Positions 52,392 to 61,309 of a DNA stretch of 64,000 nucleotides are shown here, in pieces (position 1 is the first letter of the stretch; every line of letters begins with the position of its first letter). Both the position numbers and the translations under genes were made by a program. The stretch is from positions 1-64,000 of the forward strand of contig JAEYOP010000060.1 in the NCBI GenBank assembly GCA_023411575.1. Direction: 5' to 3'. Below the pieces are notes generated by a model. The model was given only the letters and a program-made list of their open reading frames with translations. It was not told the origin of the DNA and searched no databases. This stretch comes from Bacillota bacterium. Its GTDB lineage: Bacteria; Bacillota; Clostridia; Acetivibrionales; DTU013.

Positions 52392-54416
52392 TCATACGGA
52401 AAACGAAATACCTTCAAAGTCAATATCCCAGAGTCCGTTTTGCGGAAAGCCGCCGCCCGCAAGCATAACCGCCACGGCAAACAACAACGAGCCGTTACCC
52501 GGCAAATACAGCGGCAAATCGGTACGCCCTTTCTGGTAATTGTTGCCGCTGGCGACATAGCTGTTTTTTGCAGTTTCCATAAGAAGCATGTCAATAGCTT
52601 CTTCGCGCCTGCCTAACATTGCCAGTGTCATAGCCATATATGCAAAGTCCCACCCCCAGGTTGACGAAAAATCCCAGCACCGTTTGACTTTATCAAAAGT
52701 TTCGGACATAATGCCGGGATTCGCATAATCCCGCGGGATAAATCCGTAACCGTAAAGCATGGAAGGGTGGTCCCGGTTAAATTTCCCGAAAGTGTCGGGA
52801 CAGTTTTCATGGGCCAGATACAAACCGTCACCGGTCGGCAGGCCGGCGAGGTTTCCCCACACCTTTGCCCATCCGGCGCAGTCATGACCCATTTCTTCCG
52901 CCCACAAAACGGCGGTGTCAAGGCCGAAACGCCAGTAACACAATTCAAATGTGGGATTTTTGGTGATTTCCGGCTTGTGCTCCTCTTGCGCGGGGATCAG
53001 CGGCATAGGCAGGTCATACTTGCCGGTTTTTTCGTTAAACCAAGCAAAGCTTGCCATAAAGTCGGCCGTTTCTTTTACCAGCGGCCAGTACTTTTCCGTA
53101 AACGCATCCCGTTCTTTGCCTTGTTTCGTACTGCGCAGCAATTCCAGCATATAGATTATATGCGGCTGCTGCCATATTAACAGCGTTGCTATAGACGACG
53201 GGCTGTCCCAGCCCTCGTAAGAGGTCATTTTCGGCCAGCGCGCCCCTTTAAAACCGTTCCGCGCGGCATTCTCTTTTGCTTTTTCCAAAATCTCAAAATA
53301 CCAGTCCAGGCTTCTTTCCAGCAGCTCGCCGCGCCCCCACAAGGCGAACTGCGCGCTGTGCAAAAAATGCATCTCCAAATGGAACTTCCCGTACCAGCTG
53401 TTGCACATAAGCCCTGTTTCTTGTGGCGGCAGGCTGCCCGCCGAGTGTACGGCGGTCAGATATTGCGAAAGCACAACACGCCGCTCCAGTTCAAAAGCCT
53501 GCGGCTCCTTGCAATGGGAGAAATCGGCCGCGCCGCCGTTTTGCCAATAGGCCCGCCAGCCGTCGCGGGCGTCCGCGATTACTTTGCCGAAGGTCCAATC
53601 TGCGGTATTTCGCAGGTCGGCGTCATTCTTGAAAAAGCCGAATGCGAACTCGGTTATACCGCTTTCAAGCGTGGCGGCGAAGGTGTGTTTCGCAGTGCGC
53701 TCAAAAAGAGCGTTATCGTATATCCTGATGAAATAGTGATCGTTGTCAAGGTTGCGGCAAATGATATTTTCATTTATTTCCGTCGTATGCCCGTCGGCGT
53801 TTTCCCAGTCGCTTCCCGTTATTTTATGGGAAGCGTAGGGGAAGGATATTTCCGCCTTGAACCTGCCGTCCGCCTCACAAATTATGGAGAAGCCGACAAT
53901 GTCGGCGCTTTGGGCGCAAACCGTAACAACGGCGACTTTTTTGCCGAATACCTTGAAGCTGCTGGAAAGTACCCCGGAGTATAAATCCAACTCCTGCCGG
54001 ATATCTGAAACGTCGGCGGCGGTTATCGCCTTGCCGTCATAGCTTAGGGCTATTTTTGCCAAATTGAATTTATGGGGGTTATGGCGCAGCCAATCGTAAA
54101 CTTCCTCGTTGCCGGGCTTGCGTTCCACAGCGTAAAGGGACCTTTTCCCATTGGCGCTGTATTCCGTCATTTGCAGATCGGCTAACGTATACCGGCCGCC
54201 GTTACGGTTCGGCTCCGTATGCCAGCCCCACTGCGACATGGTGCACAAAGGCGCATTCGCGGCGGCGTATTCGGCACCCAGCGTCTGAAGACCCGTTATA
54301 TCGGCTGTAAAAGCAAAGTTGCCGTTGCCCAGCGAAATAGGGCTTTCAAGATCCGTTTCCGTCAATATTGGATTGTGGCGTTTTACTAAATTTTCTCTGT
54401 CAATTACCCTTTTCAT
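52392..54416 (-). CDS. Six-hairpin (alpha/alpha)6 glycosidase, GH65/GH95-like
   Basis: About 674 residues. An N-terminal beta-sandwich region (LGNGNFAFTADITGLQTL; SPISL at the start) and an (alpha/alpha)6 catalytic barrel with NSWYGKFHLEMHFLHSAQFALWGR, GARWPKMTSYEGWDSPSSIAT and TWGWDFAYMAMTLAMLG. The clan includes maltose phosphorylases, fucosidases and glucosidases; I cannot assign the bond. No signal peptide. It is the last gene of the binding-protein/permease operon. Start: ATG 54416, since GGAG is six bases before it; ATG 54422 is only a base after GGAG. Confidence 0.78.
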   Translation of the reverse strand: MKRVIDRENLVKRHNPILTETDLESPISLGNGNFAFTADITGLQTLGAEYAAANAPLCTMSQWGWHTEPNRNGGRYTLADLQMTEYSANGKRSLYAVERKPGNEEVYDWLRHNPHKFNLAKIALSYDGKAITAADVSDIRQELDLYSGVLSSSFKVFGKKVAVVTVCAQSADIVGFSIICEADGRFKAEISFPYASHKITGSDWENADGHTTEINENIICRNLDNDHYFIRIYDNALFERTAKHTFAATLESGITEFAFGFFKNDADLRNTADWTFGKVIADARDGWRAYWQNGGAADFSHCKEPQAFELERRVVLSQYLTAVHSAGSLPPQETGLMCNSWYGKFHLEMHFLHSAQFALWGRGELLERSLDWYFEILEKAKENAARNGFKGARWPKMTSYEGWDSPSSIATLLIWQQPHIIYMLELLRSTKQGKERDAFTEKYWPLVKETADFMASFAWFNEKTGKYDLPMPLIPAQEEHKPEITKNPTFELCYWRFGLDTAVLWAEEMGHDCAGWAKVWGNLAGLPTGDGLYLAHENCPDTFGKFNRDHPSMLYGYGFIPRDYANPGIMSETFDKVKRCWDFSSTWGWDFAYMAMTLAMLGRREEAIDMLLMETAKNSYVASGNNYQKGRTDLPLYLPGNGSLLFAVAVMLAGGGFPQNGLWDIDFEGISFSV

Positions 54417-54538
54417 TTTCATCTCCGGTTGCTTGCAAAAGGCCTTGTTTCTCCCGCATAAAGCGCTGCGGAAGCAAAAATGGGGAAGAGGGTGCCGCCC
54501 TTTGATGGATCCGGTACGACACCCCTAAGATCATATCA

Positions 54539-55921
54539 TTACTTTTTGGTGATCATTCGCTCTATGAGCGCCTGCAAATCGGCTGCGCCCTGATCGACCG
54601 TCACCTTGCCGTATGCTACATTCTGCCCGAGCAACTGCAGCTCGCTTACAAATTCCTGGTCGTTCGGCAGGTTGGGCCCTTGCGGGATGGTCCTGTCGGC
54701 AACTACGTCGTAAATGTGGTATACTGCCGCGTCGGCAGGCGTGGCGCTTGCGGATATGGCCTGGCGCACCACGGGCGAGCAGGGCACGCCGCGGTTTGTA
54801 CCGAGGATCGCGCCGGCTTCGGGGCTTGTGACGAAGAAGTTGACAAATAATGCTGCGGCTTCAAGGTTCTTGCTGTTCTTGTTTATTCCGATGTACTGGC
54901 TCATCTGGATCTGATAGGATTTCTCCCCGCCCTTGGGCAGTGTTGTCGCCCCAAGGACATCTGTCATGGCGGATTGATACGCCGCAACCTGGTTGCTCCA
55001 GATCAAACCGATCGCAGCCTTGCCTGCCACCAGGGCGGAGCTGTCCGCGCCGGACTCGGCATAAGTGGCGGTCGTATCGGCATCCGGGATCAACCCATCG
55101 GTCCGCATATCCGCCCAAAGCTGCAGCCACTTCTTAGCGGAATCCACGGTTGCATAGGATTTGCCGCCTTCATCATTGGTCCAGAGCGCTGTGCCCTGCT
55201 GGGTATAGAAATAACTCAGATAGTTGGCCGTGTTCGTACTGTTGTCGACAAACGGGAACACCCCCGCGGGCAGCTTGGCTTTCAGCTCTTTTCCATAGGC
55301 GGTCATCTCGTCCCAGGTCATATTGTCTTTCGGAAGCGCGACGCCTGCCGCCTCGATCATTGTTTTGTTGTAAGCGAGCACAAGGGCGTTGGTTCCAAGG
55401 CTCACGCAGTAGAGGCTTCCGTCGATGGTAGCGGGAACGAGGGCAGTCTGGTCAAATGTCTCGGGCGTGTTGATCATAAGCTGCTTGCCGAGATAATCGT
55501 TCACGGGCTGCAGATACTGCTTGTAGTCGGGATAGTTGCCGCCGAACTGGATGAGGTCGGGGGCGTTATTGCTCTGGAGCTGTGTATCGATAATGGCGAA
55601 ATGGTCGGAGGTACCTCCGTTGGGTTCCCCGGTAACCTTTATTTCAGGATAGGCTTCCATAAACTTAGTGATGACATCATTGGTCATTTTGGCGCGGTCA
55701 TCGTTGCCCCACCAGCCGAAACGGAGTTCCGCGGGTCCGCCCGTATATGCGGGAAGCCCATCGGGACGCGCTGCGTCCGCCGGAGCCGTCTCTGTCGCCG
55801 CGGGGGCCGAATCGGACGGCGCCGCGGTGGCAGTCGGAGCCGGCTCATTGGCGCTGCCGCACGCGGCGAGGACGAATAGCAGCATTGCTGTGGCCAGGAT
55901 TACGCTGAGAATTCTTTTCAT
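54539..55921 (-). CDS. ABC sugar-binding lipoprotein (family 1 solute-binding protein)
   Basis: 460 residues. Lipobox VLAACG (Cys near residue 21) and a spacer rich in Ala/Pro/Thr, then a two-lobed binding protein with FGWWGNDDRAKMTNDVITKF, and TATYAESGADSSALVAGKAAIGLIW. Membrane-anchored receptor that delivers an oligosaccharide to the permeases. AGGAGG is placed correctly. Upstream of the six-hairpin gene on the same strand. Confidence 0.92.
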   Translation of the reverse strand: MKRILSVILATAMLLFVLAACGSANEPAPTATAAPSDSAPAATETAPADAARPDGLPAYTGGPAELRFGWWGNDDRAKMTNDVITKFMEAYPEIKVTGEPNGGTSDHFAIIDTQLQSNNAPDLIQFGGNYPDYKQYLQPVNDYLGKQLMINTPETFDQTALVPATIDGSLYCVSLGTNALVLAYNKTMIEAAGVALPKDNMTWDEMTAYGKELKAKLPAGVFPFVDNSTNTANYLSYFYTQQGTALWTNDEGGKSYATVDSAKKWLQLWADMRTDGLIPDADTTATYAESGADSSALVAGKAAIGLIWSNQVAAYQSAMTDVLGATTLPKGGEKSYQIQMSQYIGINKNSKNLEAAALFVNFFVTSPEAGAILGTNRGVPCSPVVRQAISASATPADAAVYHIYDVVADRTIPQGPNLPNDQEFVSELQLLGQNVAYGKVTVDQGAADLQALIERMITKK

Positions 55922-55977
55922 TTAGATAACCTCCTATTTAATATATTTGTATATTACAGGGGAATCCCCCATGCAAC

Positions 55978-56829
55978 CTATCCCTTAATGCCGGATGTGG
56001 CAATGCCCTGGACAAAATACTTCTGGAGCGAGAAAAACAGCACAAAGCAGGGAATCATGGACAGCGTCGCCATGGCGAGCGCTCCGCCCCAGTTGGATAC
56101 GGCGCCCGCGTCGCCCACGAACGTACGCAGCGCCCGGGAAACGGTGAAGGTTTCCGGCTTCGTGAGGTACAGCAGGTGGTTGAAGAAATCATCCCATGTC
56201 CACAGGAAGGTAAACAGTGCGGTCGTGATCAGCGCGGGAGCCGCAAGGGGGATTACTATGCGGAAGTATATTCCGATTTTCCCGCAGCCGTCTATAATGG
56301 CCGCTTCGTCCAGATCCTTGGGCAGTCCGCGTATGAACTGCACGAGCAGGAATACAAAAAATGCATCCGTGGCAAGAAATTTCGGTACGATGATCGGCAG
56401 ATAAGAGCCGACCCAGCCAAACGTGTTGAACAAGATATAGCGCGGTACAAGCGTCACATGTCCGGGAAGCATGAGCGTGATCATCATGATCGCAAACCAT
56501 ACTTTCCTTCCCGTAAATTTGAGCCGTCCGAATGCGTAAGCCGCCATGGAGCAGGTGGCCAGGTTGGCGACGATAGCGACCACGCACAGGAACAGCGAGT
56601 TTGCGAAGAAGCTTCCGAAGGATACGCCGGCATAGCCCTTCCAGCCTTTGGCGTAGTTGTCGAGGGTGAACGCTTTCGGAATAAGGCTCGTGTCGCTGAA
56701 GATCATGTTGTTGGGCTTAAACGAGCTGGACACCATCCAGATAACCGGATAGAGCATGGCAACGCCAAGGACGATGATAAAAATATGGGTGAGTATCTTA
56801 AAAAACAGGGGATTGGATCTTCTTTTCAA
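55978..56829 (-). CDS. ABC sugar permease, MalG-type
   Basis: About 283 residues with six membrane helices and the EAA loop DEAAIIDGCGKIGIYFRIVIPLAAPAL. TTG 56829 is chosen (GAGG eight bases upstream); the in-frame GTG at 56838 overlaps the ribosome site. The gene is 56 bases upstream of the binding-protein gene. Confidence 0.92.
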   Translation of the reverse strand: MKRRSNPLFFKILTHIFIIVLGVAMLYPVIWMVSSSFKPNNMIFSDTSLIPKAFTLDNYAKGWKGYAGVSFGSFFANSLFLCVVAIVANLATCSMAAYAFGRLKFTGRKVWFAIMMITLMLPGHVTLVPRYILFNTFGWVGSYLPIIVPKFLATDAFFVFLLVQFIRGLPKDLDEAAIIDGCGKIGIYFRIVIPLAAPALITTALFTFLWTWDDFFNHLLYLTKPETFTVSRALRTFVGDAGAVSNWGGALAMATLSMIPCFVLFFSLQKYFVQGIATSGIKG

Positions 56830-56863
56830 AAACAACACCTCGCTAGAATAAATTTAAGGGGGG

Positions 56864-57829
56864 TCATTCGCCGCTTCCGTACGATACCCAGGTATTTGAG
56901 GTCTTAAAGATTATGGCGGTAAGGACGCCGATAATCAAGAGCAATACCCATGCCATAGCCGAGGCGTATCCCATCTCATGGTACGTCCAGCCCTGAATGT
57001 AGAGGTAAAGGGTGTAAAACAGCGTGGAGTTCATTACGCCGCCCTTGCCGCCTCCGATGATGTATGCTTGCGTGAATGCCTGGAACGCCGAAATCATCTG
57101 CATTATGAGGTTGAACAATATGATGGGCGAGAGCGCGGGGATTGTTATGGCGAAGAATTGCTTTACTTTGCTCGCCCCGTCGATACTTGCCGCCTCGTAA
57201 TATTCGAGGGGTATCTGCTTCAGTCCGGCCAGGAAGATGATCATACTTGAACCAAACTGCCAGACCGTAAGCAAAATCAATGTTGACAGCGCGTATTTCG
57301 GGTTGGTTATCCAGCCGGGCAGGTCCGTGAATCCAAAACCGGCCAGAATGCCGTTGAGCAGGCCGTTCTTTTCAAACAGCTTGCGCCACAGCACCGCGAT
57401 CGCCACTGAGCCGCCGAGCAAAGTCGGAATATAGTATACGGCGCGGTAGAATGGAATAAAGCGGAGCTTTTGACTCATGAGCATCGCAATGAACAGCGCA
57501 AAGACCAGCTTGATCGGAACGGACACGAACACGTAGGTAAACGTAACCGAGAGCGATTTGAGATAATACGGATCCACACGCATGGCTTCGCCCGTTGCCG
57601 CTGTAAAATCCTGAATGCCGAAAGCCGAGCCGAACATCTTGATGTAATTGCCAAAACCGATCAATTTCGTAGAATCCGGTTTCGTAAAGTCGTAGTCGGT
57701 AAAACCGAGATAAAGAGAATGCAGCATTGGATACAACGTAAGAACAAAGAAGCCTATGAGCCATGGCAACAAAAACAGATACGCTACGGCGTTGCGCTTA
57801 AAAAAGGAAGATATGCCGTTCCTGCTCAA
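56864..57829 (-). CDS. ABC sugar permease, MalF-type
   Basis: 321 residues, six membrane helices, EAA-loop YYEAASIDGASKVKQFFAITIPALSPI. The start TTG at 57829 lies six bases after GGAGGTGG, which removes 15 spurious residues from the longest frame. First gene of the operon. There is no ATPase gene, so the complex probably uses a shared MsmX-like ATPase elsewhere in the genome. Confidence 0.92.
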   Translation of the reverse strand: MSRNGISSFFKRNAVAYLFLLPWLIGFFVLTLYPMLHSLYLGFTDYDFTKPDSTKLIGFGNYIKMFGSAFGIQDFTAATGEAMRVDPYYLKSLSVTFTYVFVSVPIKLVFALFIAMLMSQKLRFIPFYRAVYYIPTLLGGSVAIAVLWRKLFEKNGLLNGILAGFGFTDLPGWITNPKYALSTLILLTVWQFGSSMIIFLAGLKQIPLEYYEAASIDGASKVKQFFAITIPALSPIILFNLIMQMISAFQAFTQAYIIGGGKGGVMNSTLFYTLYLYIQGWTYHEMGYASAMAWVLLLIIGVLTAIIFKTSNTWVSYGSGE

Positions 57830-57965
57830 AATATTCCACCTCCGAAAAATAGCATATAGAAAAAGTCGAATCAAGCGCGATAAAAATACCTAAATATTAT
57901 GTGCATTTTACATAAAGGAAGAGCATTGTTTTGTGAATTTATTAGTCATATCGACCAACAAGAAC

Positions 57966-57995
57966 ATCATATATTAGTTTGCCCTGATGAGTCAA
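57966..57995 (-). promoter_or_regulatory. Candidate promoter of the sugar ABC operon
   Basis: On the minus strand, TTGACT (57995-57990) and TATGAT (57971-57966) with an 18-base spacer; the untranslated leader would be about 130 bases. The remainder of 57830-58162 is AT-rich with no ORF or strong hairpin. Confidence 0.55.
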
Positions 57996-58162
57996 TATGA
58001 TAGTATAAGCACAGCAATAAAAGTCTAGATTTAGTAAAAATCATAGTATATTGAACTAACAAATGGCTCGATTCTTCCTGTTTCGGACGAAGGGTTATAC
58101 TTCCAGATGCTCTTCAAGACTAATTTACGATCAATGCTCCAATACTATTTTCAGGTGATGCG

Positions 58163-58666
58163 ATGATCTTCATATACAACTGTTATGCAGGGACCCATTC
58201 GTCCTCCCTTGCTGCGGCCATCCATCTGAAAAGGCTGCCGGCGGACCGGATCCCGACAAAGCGGGAAATCCTTGAAACCGAATTGTTTGACAAGCTGACA
58301 AGCAGGGATTTCGGCAGGATGATCCTCCGTGGAACGGATGAGGAGGGCAACCGTGTTTTTACACTGGGAAGGGGGCCGTCAAAGCTTGTTATTCCGGCGC
58401 TGGCGAATGTGATCCGTATTCTGTGCAAGGATTACGGCTTTTCTGAAAGGATTGTTTTTTCCAATATGTCCCCCTCCGTTAATTTTCCCATGCAGATTGG
58501 GGGATTTGTCTCCCGCAGGTTCGGTTTGACCGGCATCGGCAGGCCGTTTCTTGTGATGGGGGCCAAACAGGCGCACCAAAAAATCATCGGGATTGTGGAG
58601 CATACGAAGGCATCCGCCAAAGAAGCCGGAGAAAATGTCCTTGTTCTGTCCAATGAAAATGGATGA
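58163..58666 (+). CDS. DUF3189 family protein
   Basis: 167 residues of a family common in spore-forming clostridia, often annotated only as DUF3189. It starts IFIYNCYAGTHSSSLAAAIHL (a nucleotide-loop-like region) and includes GRGPSKLVIPAL. AGGTGATGCG precedes the ATG. Biochemical role unknown. Confidence 0.8.
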   Translation: MIFIYNCYAGTHSSSLAAAIHLKRLPADRIPTKREILETELFDKLTSRDFGRMILRGTDEEGNRVFTLGRGPSKLVIPALANVIRILCKDYGFSERIVFSNMSPSVNFPMQIGGFVSRRFGLTGIGRPFLVMGAKQAHQKIIGIVEHTKASAKEAGENVLVLSNENG

Positions 58667-58741
58667 ACTTTTTCCCGGAAATGGTATAATGGAAACGAAG
58701 ACCGCAAGGTCCGCACGATACGAAACAAGGAGCGGAACGAT

Positions 58742-59719
58742 ATGAAGAAAATCAAGTGGGGAATTATAGGGGCAGGCGGTATCGCAAGCAAATTCGTCGA
58801 GTCCTTGAAATGCCTGGAAGACGCCGAACTGTGGGCGGTCGGCTCCAGGGATGCCGCAAGAGCGGCCGGGTATGCCGCGAAATACGGCGCCAAACGTTCC
58901 TATGGGAGCTATGCGGAAGTGGCAAATGATCCGGACGTGGAGATTATTTATGTCGGAACTCCCCACGCTTTCCATTTCGAGGATTCCCGGATGTGCCTGG
59001 AGGCAGGGAAGGCTGTACTGTGCGAAAAGCCGTTTACCATTAATGCTTCGCAGGCGCAGCAGTTGGCGGATATCGCCCGGGAAAGGAAAGTATTTTTGAT
59101 GGAGGCCATGTGGACCCGGTATTTGCCTGCCGTTGCAAAGCTGCGGGAATTGCTGGGTTCGGGCGTCATCGGCGAAATCCGGATGATCAAGGCGGACTTC
59201 GGGTTCCGGACCGACCTGAATCCGGAGGGAAGGCTGTTTAATCCCGAACTGGGCGGCGGTGCGCTGCTGGACGTGGGAATTTATCCGCTGTCCTTTGCCG
59301 CTATGCTGCTCGGCACAAAGCCGGATAAAGTGACTGCGTCGGCCCATATGGGAGTAACCGGCGTGGATGAGCAATGTTCCTTTACACTTACCTACGAAGG
59401 CGGAAAAATGGCCGTTTTATCCGCAGCGGTCAGGACCCATATCCCCAATGACGCATACGTGCTGGGAACGGACGGTTATATAAAGATATCGGAATTCTGG
59501 CATGCCAGTTCTCTTGAAATCTGTAAGGAAGGGAAAACGGAGATATTGAAGGTACCGTATCTCTCAAACGGCTATGCCCATGAAGCGGCCGAAGCCATGA
59601 AATGCCTGAGAGACGGCAGGCCGGAAAGCGAAATAATGCCGTTGGAGGATACGATATCCCTTATGAGGATCATGGATGGCATCCGTGCACAATGGGGGCT
59701 GAAGTACCCGGGCGAGTAA
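58742..59719 (+). CDS. Gfo/Idh/MocA-family NAD(P)-dependent oxidoreductase
   Basis: 325 residues. Rossmann domain with WGIIGAGGIASKF, GTPHAFHFED, and the family catalytic motif CEKPFTINASQA, then the C-terminal beta-sheet domain with GGGALLDVGIYPLSFA. It oxidises or reduces a sugar or inositol derivative; with the 49-58 kb hydrolase locus upstream, a sugar substrate is plausible but the two are not in one operon. AAGGAG upstream. A tandem repeat follows. Confidence 0.88.
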   Translation: MKKIKWGIIGAGGIASKFVESLKCLEDAELWAVGSRDAARAAGYAAKYGAKRSYGSYAEVANDPDVEIIYVGTPHAFHFEDSRMCLEAGKAVLCEKPFTINASQAQQLADIARERKVFLMEAMWTRYLPAVAKLRELLGSGVIGEIRMIKADFGFRTDLNPEGRLFNPELGGGALLDVGIYPLSFAAMLLGTKPDKVTASAHMGVTGVDEQCSFTLTYEGGKMAVLSAAVRTHIPNDAYVLGTDGYIKISEFWHASSLEICKEGKTEILKVPYLSNGYAHEAAEAMKCLRDGRPESEIMPLEDTISLMRIMDGIRAQWGLKYPGE

Positions 59720-59743
59720 GGGGGCAGGAATAGCTGCCTTACC

Positions 59744-59850
59744 AGTATACAGGCTCGTATACTGGTCCCCGTGTACAGACCGTATGCAGGTCCCCGCGTA
59801 CAGGTCTGTATGCAGGCCCACATGTACAGTTCGTATACCGGAGCCATATA
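59744..59850. repeat. Tandem array of about four degenerate 26-bp units
   Basis: Units share the core GTGTACAG-NCGTATGCAGG-CCC, and each contains a GTATAC-like inner dyad, at a 25-26 base period, in the 160-base gap between the oxidoreductase and the small minus-strand gene. No CRISPR-like spacers: the units are adjacent. Confidence 0.75.
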
Positions 59851-59880
59851 CTGGGCCGCAGCCCCGACCGGCGCCGATGG

Positions 59881-60081
59881 TTAATATCCGCTGTAGTATT
59901 CTTTTTCCACGTCGTCGTAGGAGTAATTGTACCCTGCGTTTTTGATGATATCGTGGGTCGTCTTGATCACCATGTCATGCGTTACCTTGTCCTGTTCCAG
60001 CAGAAAGGTCAGGTATTCGTTGGTCATGTCGAAAAGCTCGTCCCAGTTGGTGATATTTTTAAAGTCCTTTACTACACCCAT
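59881..60081 (-). CDS. 66-residue small protein, unknown
   Basis: A 66-residue acidic protein (MGVVKDFKNITNWDELFDM; TTHDIIKNAGYNYSYDDVEK) preceded by GGAGG at a good distance. Predicted helical, no cysteines and no membrane segment. I do not recognise it. Transcribed away from the HAD hydrolase. Confidence 0.6.
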   Translation of the reverse strand: MGVVKDFKNITNWDELFDMTNEYLTFLLEQDKVTHDMVIKTTHDIIKNAGYNYSYDDVEKEYYSGY

Positions 60082-60217
60082 GATGGCTGCCTCCGGATTG
60101 AATTATGCCCTTTCATCCATTATAATACACCTATATGGCCGCAACAAGCCAAACCTTGCGGGAACAGTGCCTAACCTCGCAGCCTCGCAAGATCGGGCAT
60201 TTGGGGGAGTGAACCTT

Positions 60218-60931
60218 TTGAACAAGCCGGAATATCTTTTTTTCGATTGCATGGAAACCCTTATCGACCTTCATAAGCTGCCTGCCTTGCGGGATTACGC
60301 CGCCTGGGCGTATGAAGGCTCCGGGGTGGAGGAGCTCTGGGGCGATTTTGACGAATTCTTCCGGTATTATCTTTTGGCCAGGGAGGAGCTCTCCGCAAGA
60401 ATTCCAGAGTATGCGGATTATGAAATGCGCGGCAGGTACCTGCATATAGTGAAAATCAGCCTGCCGGATCTGCCATATGAAATGGTAGAGCCGGTTACGG
60501 GAAAGCTGTATGACAATTACTGGCGGAATTATAAGGCAGGGAGCTACGTGAAGGAAGATGTCCGCGATACGCTGGCGGATTTGTCAGGACAGTTCAAAAT
60601 GGGCGTCGTATCGAACTTCATGATTATAAATGGAATTGAAGAATTACTGGAAATCCATGATCTGAGAAAGTACTTTAAATTTGTAGTGACTTCCGTGGCG
60701 GAAGGCTGGAGGAAGCCGCATCCCGCCATTTATGCAAAAGCGGTGGAGTTAGCCGGCGTATCTCCCGGACAGGTCGTGTTTGTCGGGGATGACTTCGAAA
60801 ACGATTATACCGCGCCCATGAAGCTGGGCATGAGGCCGGTCCATCTTGACCGGTACGGAAGGCGTCCCGGACTGGAACCCAGGATTTGCGATTTTTATGG
60901 TTTAAAGGAAATCCTGCTGCCGAAAGAATAA
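60218..60931 (+). CDS. HAD-family hydrolase
   Basis: 237 residues. Motif I is FFDCMETLIDL (residues 8-18; the first Asp is in place, but the residue two after it is Met rather than Asp, so phosphatase activity is uncertain), motif II VSNF, motif III K in WRKPHP, motif IV VGDDFENDYTAP. TTG start with GGGGGAG upstream; the open frame extends to 59927 across the small minus-strand gene but that part is not coding. Substrate unknown. Confidence 0.85.
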   Translation: MNKPEYLFFDCMETLIDLHKLPALRDYAAWAYEGSGVEELWGDFDEFFRYYLLAREELSARIPEYADYEMRGRYLHIVKISLPDLPYEMVEPVTGKLYDNYWRNYKAGSYVKEDVRDTLADLSGQFKMGVVSNFMIINGIEELLEIHDLRKYFKFVVTSVAEGWRKPHPAIYAKAVELAGVSPGQVVFVGDDFENDYTAPMKLGMRPVHLDRYGRRPGLEPRICDFYGLKEILLPKE

Positions 60932-60950
60932 TTATAAAAATATTTTCTCC

Positions 60951-60980
60951 TTGACTGGAAGAAGATAACTGCTTTATAAT
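60951..60980 (+). promoter_or_regulatory. Strong promoter of the leader/CD3324/rsgA unit
   Basis: TTGACT at 60951-60956 and TATAAT at 60975-60980, 18 bases apart; transcription starts near 60987, about 35 bases before the leader ORF. Confidence 0.85.
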
Positions 60981-61023
60981 GAAATTACTTATGAAATACA
61001 TCTTTGCGAAAGGAGTTGTTTTG

Positions 61024-61071
61024 ATGTCTGCAGTATATAACGTAAACGTGTCCGAGGTGGATGCAGTCTAA
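61024..61071 (+). CDS. 15-residue leader peptide
   Basis: Strong ribosome site (AAAGGAG, nine bases upstream) and ATG at 61024, followed by MSAVYNVNVSEVDAV and a stop. The peptide is rich in Val (five of fifteen) with Asn, Asp and Glu. Placed between a strong promoter and alternative RNA stems, it has the layout of an attenuation leader that reports ribosome stalling. No other function is indicated. Confidence 0.65.
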   Translation: MSAVYNVNVSEVDAV

Positions 61072-61084
61072 CTGAATAGCTGCC

Positions 61085-61272
61085 GGAAAATGTTTTGTCG
61101 AATGGGAGCCGTCTTTTTGTCGGACTTCTGTTTGCGTTCATTTTCCAGCGAAACATTAGGATGAACCTTTAGCCAAGAAAATAGTCACGGGAAAGCAGGC
61201 ATGGTATGGTTATCGTGCTTTTTTTATGCCCGTTTGAACTCCACGAAGGTTTTAAGCCTCGTGGAGTTTTTT
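61085..61272 (+). promoter_or_regulatory. Probable transcription attenuator: mutually exclusive stems plus two terminators
   Basis: Stem A: GGAAAATG 61085-61092 with CATTTTCC 61139-61146. Stem B: AATGTTT 61089-61095 with AAACATT 61151-61157; A and B share bases 61089-61092 so they cannot coexist. Downstream are a weak hairpin GCATG/CGTGC (61199-61218) with seven T residues, and a strong one, ACTCCACGA 61238-61246 with TCGTGGAGT 61259-61267, followed by TTTTTT. The CD3324-like gene starts 38 bases later. Confidence 0.65.
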
Positions 61273-61309
61273 GTATTTGTAAACAACAAACAGGTGGAGG
61301 CTTATAGCA

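Noticed and set aside
51482..52594. 370-codon minus-strand frame across the AraC regulator
   Set aside because: Opposite strand to a well-supported AraC-type gene and without any recognisable domain.
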